Positions 29,189 through 30,074 of a DNA stretch of 30,074 nucleotides are shown in pieces (position 1 is the stretch's first letter; every line of letters starts with the position of its first letter). The DNA is from a virus. A program made the translations under genes and the position numbers. The stretch is taken from IMG/VR virus record IMGVR_UViG_3300042294_000464, positions 1 to 30,074 of that record, one strand, 5' to 3'. Under the pieces are notes generated by a model. That model saw nothing but the letters and a program-made list of their open reading frames with translations, did no database searches and had not been told where the DNA came from.

Positions 29189-29406
29189 TTAGTGAAACAG
29201 AATTTTACAAGCATTTTGGCGATGCAGAGTGGAAAGTAACCACTAACGATGGCAAGGTTTACAAGTCTAGGAACTGGCTGCCATCTTACGAAGACAAGAA
29301 TTACAAAGAAGGGTCAATATATGTGTCAGAAAAGCCAATTGAAAGTTTGCTCGTTATGCGGTCAAAGTCAAAGACGGTCATTGCCACAAAACGCACGGTT
29401 GCATAA
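29182..29406 (+). CDS. Hypothetical protein with duplicated start region
   Basis: 74 residues (MKFSETEFYKHFGDAEWKVT then TNDGKVYKSRNWLPSYEDKN). The C-terminus is basic. It starts in the second copy of a 30-bp repeat containing its ribosome site. Its last 86 bases overlap the NinB-like gene in another frame. No family is recognised. Confidence 0.5.
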   Translation: MKFSETEFYKHFGDAEWKVTTNDGKVYKSRNWLPSYEDKNYKEGSIYVSEKPIESLLVMRSKSKTVIATKRTVA

Positions 29407-29644
29407 GCTGTTTACTATGATGAGTGAGCAGTTAAAAGGCAAAGATAAGCTGTATCACCCAACTATGTATTGGAAAGTTTTGTCCAAAGACCAATGGCTA
29501 GGATATGACGAAGTGCAACATCCTGACGGCCGTACAATATATGCTTTAAAGTCTACAGCTAACCTTAGTGTAGAAGAGCTTAACAATTTTATGAATGAAG
29601 TTGAACGATACTGCGCTGTGCGTGGTGTGTATTTACAGGATTAA
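29321..29644 (+). CDS. NinB-like recombination protein with zinc knuckle
   Basis: 107 residues from ATG 29321 (GAAGGG nine bases upstream); a longer in-frame start at 29249 would add residues that do not look family-like. After a CSLCGQ pair comes RRSLPQNARLHKLFTMMSEQ, then VLSKDQWLGYDEVQHPDGRT and ANLSVEELNNFMNEVERYCA. This is the pattern of NinB-type proteins (R-S-x-x-Q-N-x-x-x-H ... h-x-F-h-x-x-V-x-x-x-A), which bind ssDNA and assist phage recombination. It is a compact version with an added N-terminal Cys pair. Confidence 0.65.
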   Translation: MCQKSQLKVCSLCGQSQRRSLPQNARLHKLFTMMSEQLKGKDKLYHPTMYWKVLSKDQWLGYDEVQHPDGRTIYALKSTANLSVEELNNFMNEVERYCAVRGVYLQD

Positions 29645-29645
29645 T

Positions 29646-30074
29646 ATGATAGCTGTTTTATTTGCAAGGAATGACAGCCGATACAAAGAGCTAGATGGCT
29701 ATGATGTGTATGACATACATCGTGACGCCAGGAACTATTGTTTAAGCTACCCAGTGTTAGCACATCCACCTTGCAGAGCATGGGGTCAACTAAGCCACAT
29801 GGCTAACCCTAGACCAGACGAAAAACAATTAGCTTTTTTTGCTTTAGCGCAAGTTAGGTTAAATGGTGGTGTGTTAGAACATCCTGCTGGGTCAAGATTG
29901 TGGCGAGAGGCAAATTTACCTTTAGAAGGCGAGTTTCCTGACGAATTTGGTGGATTTACTATTGAGGTAGACCAATATGATTTTGGCCATGTAGCGCACA
30001 AGAAAACAAAGCTTTACATTTGCGGTATAGCTATGAGAGAGTTACCGGCCCCCCCGGGGGGGGGGGCGGGGGGT
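29646..30074 (+). CDS. Truncated cytosine methyltransferase-like phage protein
   Basis: The frame opens at ATG 29646 (one base after the NinB-like stop) and runs off the window; ~133 residues are reliable before the terminal artefact. Motifs: VLAHPPCRAWGQL (like the Pro-Cys motif IV of C5 methyltransferases), GGVLEHPAGSRLW (at the place of the ENV motif) and GHVAHKKTKLYICG. This is a known phage type sometimes annotated as a DNA methyltransferase; whether it is active is unclear. The C-terminus is missing. Confidence 0.6.
   Translation, partial: MIAVLFARNDSRYKELDGYDVYDIHRDARNYCLSYPVLAHPPCRAWGQLSHMANPRPDEKQLAFFALAQVRLNGGVLEHPAGSRLWREANLPLEGEFPDEFGGFTIEVDQYDFGHVAHKKTKLYICGIAMRELPAPPGGGAGG
30046..30074. 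other. Probable assembly or sequencing artefact at the contig end
   Basis: The last ~28 bases are nearly pure C then G runs, abruptly different from the AT-rich coding DNA before them. They would translate to a proline/glycine stretch that breaks the family pattern. Most likely an artefact, so the true sequence ends near 30045. Confidence 0.8.

Noticed and set aside
29249-29320. An N-terminal extension of the NinB-like protein from ATG 29249.
   Set aside because: No ribosome site, it would increase the overlap with the upstream gene to 158 bases, and the residues do not resemble the family.
1-30074. tRNA genes, CRISPR arrays and insertion sequences.
   Set aside because: Reading for cloverleaf/T-loop patterns, regularly spaced repeats and transposase motifs gave nothing supportable; the only tandem repeat is the two-copy one at 29129-29188.

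Overview
This window is most of the genome of a tailed dsDNA phage with a P22/BPP-1-like podovirus organisation. It has a portal, scaffold and major capsid protein, a gp4-like connector, a gp10-like DNA-stabilisation protein, ejection-type proteins and tail fibres. The contig breaks inside genes at both ends: the portal gene is open at the left, and the right end finishes in a C/G homopolymer run that looks artefactual. No large terminase, integrase or lysogeny repressor is visible. Coding density is very high, with many ATGA/TAATG stop-start overlaps, and the DNA is AT-rich.

Layout. Positions 1-20935 (+) carry virion genes: portal; a cassette of short modular fibre genes and a fibre chaperone-like gene (2024-6531); small structural genes; scaffold, capsid, connector and stabiliser (8064-13952); a GNAT-like protein, a protein with a C-terminal S74 autochaperone domain and two large internal virion proteins (13952-19072); a second fibre; and a metallophosphoesterase closed by a strong terminator. 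Positions 20956-22867 (+) hold small genes and the lysis cassette: M15 endopeptidase, holin, and a nested Rz/Rz1-like pair with a lipobox. The only notable gap follows, and it contains a 23-codon gene that is a clear PqqA, the precursor peptide of the cofactor PQQ. Positions 23144-26531 (-) are an early-type operon of about 15 small genes, including an ERF-family annealing protein, a protein with an SSB-like acidic tip, a DUF3310 protein and a small excisionase-like HTH protein with a palindrome over its own promoter. A divergent promoter region at 26532-26804 includes a roughly 110-nt structured leader RNA ending in a U-tract. Positions 26805-30074 (+) carry replication genes (replisome organiser, CHC2 zinc primase domain, DnaB/gp4-like helicase), a NinB-like protein and a truncated methyltransferase-like gene.

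Host. The lipobox spanin and the fibre and lysis gene types indicate a Gram-negative host. PqqA, used with PQQ-dependent alcohol and methanol dehydrogenases, together with the low GC content, suggests an aquatic proteobacterium, possibly a methylotroph such as Methylophilaceae. That host is inferred; PQQ synthesis also occurs in pseudomonads and others.

How it fits together. The minus-strand recombination operon and the plus-strand replication operon diverge from one control region and probably act early. The structural and lysis genes are late. The phage pqqA lies at the point where late plus-strand and early minus-strand transcription converge. No pqqB-E is present, so the peptide would have to be processed by host enzymes.
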